Shown in pieces: positions 5,155 through 5,723 of a stretch of DNA of 5,723 bases. The position numbers were made by a program, and so were the translations under genes. The notes beneath the pieces were generated by a model. That model was not told the origin of the DNA. It did no database searches and saw nothing but the letters and a program-made list of their open reading frames with translations. How positions within the stretch are numbered: the first letter of the stretch is position 1; every line of letters starts with the position of its first letter. Where the stretch lies: NCBI GenBank assembly GCA_003509785.1, contig DOMY01000255.1, positions 1,066 to 6,788 on the forward strand. The letters run 5' to 3'. The DNA is from Gemmobacter sp. (lineage in GTDB: Bacteria > Pseudomonadota > Alphaproteobacteria > Rhodobacterales > Rhodobacteraceae).

Positions 5155-5212
5155 TCGCAGGCCAAATCGTATCCGGGCAGGATCGGCATCCGGCAGGTCA
5201 CCGCCCGCAGCC

Positions 5213-5226
5213 CCCGCCATGGCGGG
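5213..5226. repeat. 14-bp perfect palindrome between quiC-like and hbpS-like genes
   Basis: CCCGCCATGGCGGG lies in the 126-bp gap, followed by GGCACTGTGGCACTGA (a near-tandem GGCACTG). It could form a short hairpin in the transcript. No T-run follows on the minus strand, so it is not a standard terminator, and it might instead be an mRNA-stability element or chance in GC-rich DNA. Confidence 0.35.
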
Positions 5227-5268
5227 CACTGTGGCACTGATCGGGCGGGGGATAAAGGCCCCGGCGGC

Positions 5269-5723
5269 TTACAGATGCGGCATCCCCGCCGGGCGCGCCG
5301 CGCGTTTCTGTGCCGCGATGCGGAACGGGGCATTGGGCGCGCCATAGCCCTGATAATTCACCTGCCGCTGCACGATTTCAAAGAAGAACCCGTCGGGGCG
5401 CGGCGCCGAATACAGCTGAAAGAACTGCCCCGCCGCATCTTCGTCATACAGCACATTGGCCGCGCGCATCCGGGCCACCAGCGCCGGGTCCAGCCCGAAC
5501 CGCGCCTCGACATCGTCATAGTAATTCGCGCCGATCCGCAGCACCGGAAAATCCCGCGCCTGCAGCTGGGCGGCAGTGGCAAAGATATCGGCGGTGGCAA
5601 AGGCGATATGCTGCACTGCCGAGCCGAAGGTTTCCTCGACAAACCGGCCCGCCAGCGTGCGCCGGGCCTCGGCGCCGTTCAGCGTGACCCGCAGCCCGCC
5701 CGATTGCACCGCCTGCGACCGCA
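5269..5723 (-). CDS. quiC: QuiC-like 3-dehydroshikimate dehydratase, C-terminal part (partial)
   Basis: The frame is open from the window edge to TAA at 5269-5271, about 150 residues; the N-terminus lies outside. What remains is the second half of a vicinal-oxygen-chelate (4-hydroxyphenylpyruvate dioxygenase-like) domain. It shows SAVQHIAFATADIFATA with a candidate metal-ligand His (codon 5608-5610), the NYYDDVEARFGL segment, the GQFFQLY strand, and FFFEIVQR with the second ligand Glu (codon 5377-5379), then NYQGYGAPNAPFRIAAQ. This ending is typical of bifunctional sugar-phosphate-isomerase/HPPD-like proteins, which include bacterial QuiC. QuiC dehydrates 3-dehydroshikimate to protocatechuate in quinate and shikimate catabolism. 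An HPPD or other VOC enzyme is less likely because of the C-terminal motif. The N-terminal TIM-barrel part is needed to confirm it. Confidence 0.8.
   Translation of the reverse strand, partial: RSQAVQSGGLRVTLNGAEARRTLAGRFVEETFGSAVQHIAFATADIFATAAQLQARDFPVLRIGANYYDDVEARFGLDPALVARMRAANVLYDEDAAGQFFQLYSAPRPDGFFFEIVQRQVNYQGYGAPNAPFRIAAQKRAARPAGMPHL

Noticed and set aside
5143..5229. ATG 5229 as the start of the hbpS-like gene
   Set aside because: The 29 extra residues do not look like the family; GTG 5142 has AAAGGA at good spacing and restores normal length.

Overview
The window is GC-rich, non-repetitive DNA with the codon use and gene families of an alphaproteobacterium, most likely Rhodobacterales (Paracoccus/Rhodobacter-like). 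The strongest argument is a complete repABC replication and partition operon, a replicon type confined to Alphaproteobacteria. The sequence is therefore probably part of a low-copy plasmid or chromid, although an integrated copy cannot be excluded.

Left part (1-847, plus strand): the last 42 codons of an unrecognised gene overlap, by ATGA, a small DCC/DUF393 thiol-disulfide oxidoreductase-like gene. A small GIY-YIG (UPF0213-type) nuclease-like gene follows. These run toward the replication operon.

Centre (848-4530, minus strand): the operon reads repA (ParA-type ATPase), repB (ParB-type centromere-binding protein), then repC (replication initiator). Two identical perfect 16-bp palindromes lie in the 56-bp gap behind repC and fit the RepB-type parS pattern. 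An AT-rich island inside repC is the likely oriV. The 172-bp repB-repC gap holds what looks like the whole copy-number switch: an antisense ctRNA on the plus strand with a G.U-rich terminator hairpin, a sense-strand stem-loop just ahead of repC (S-element-like), and a 7-nt sequence in the ctRNA target that could pair with and break that stem-loop. RepA and RepB would segregate the replicon via parS and repress their own operon. RepC, limited by the ctRNA, would set copy number.

Right part (4531-5723, minus strand): about 200 bp of non-coding DNA with a strong GC-rich hairpin and a 14-bp direct repeat is followed by a HbpS/GlcG-family (DUF336) gene and the 3' part of a quiC-like 3-dehydroshikimate dehydratase gene. 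This pair suggests that the replicon carries a quinate/shikimate-to-protocatechuate module.

No clearly unknown system was found. The most informative material is the compact regulatory RNA region at 2095-2266 and the tandem parS pair.
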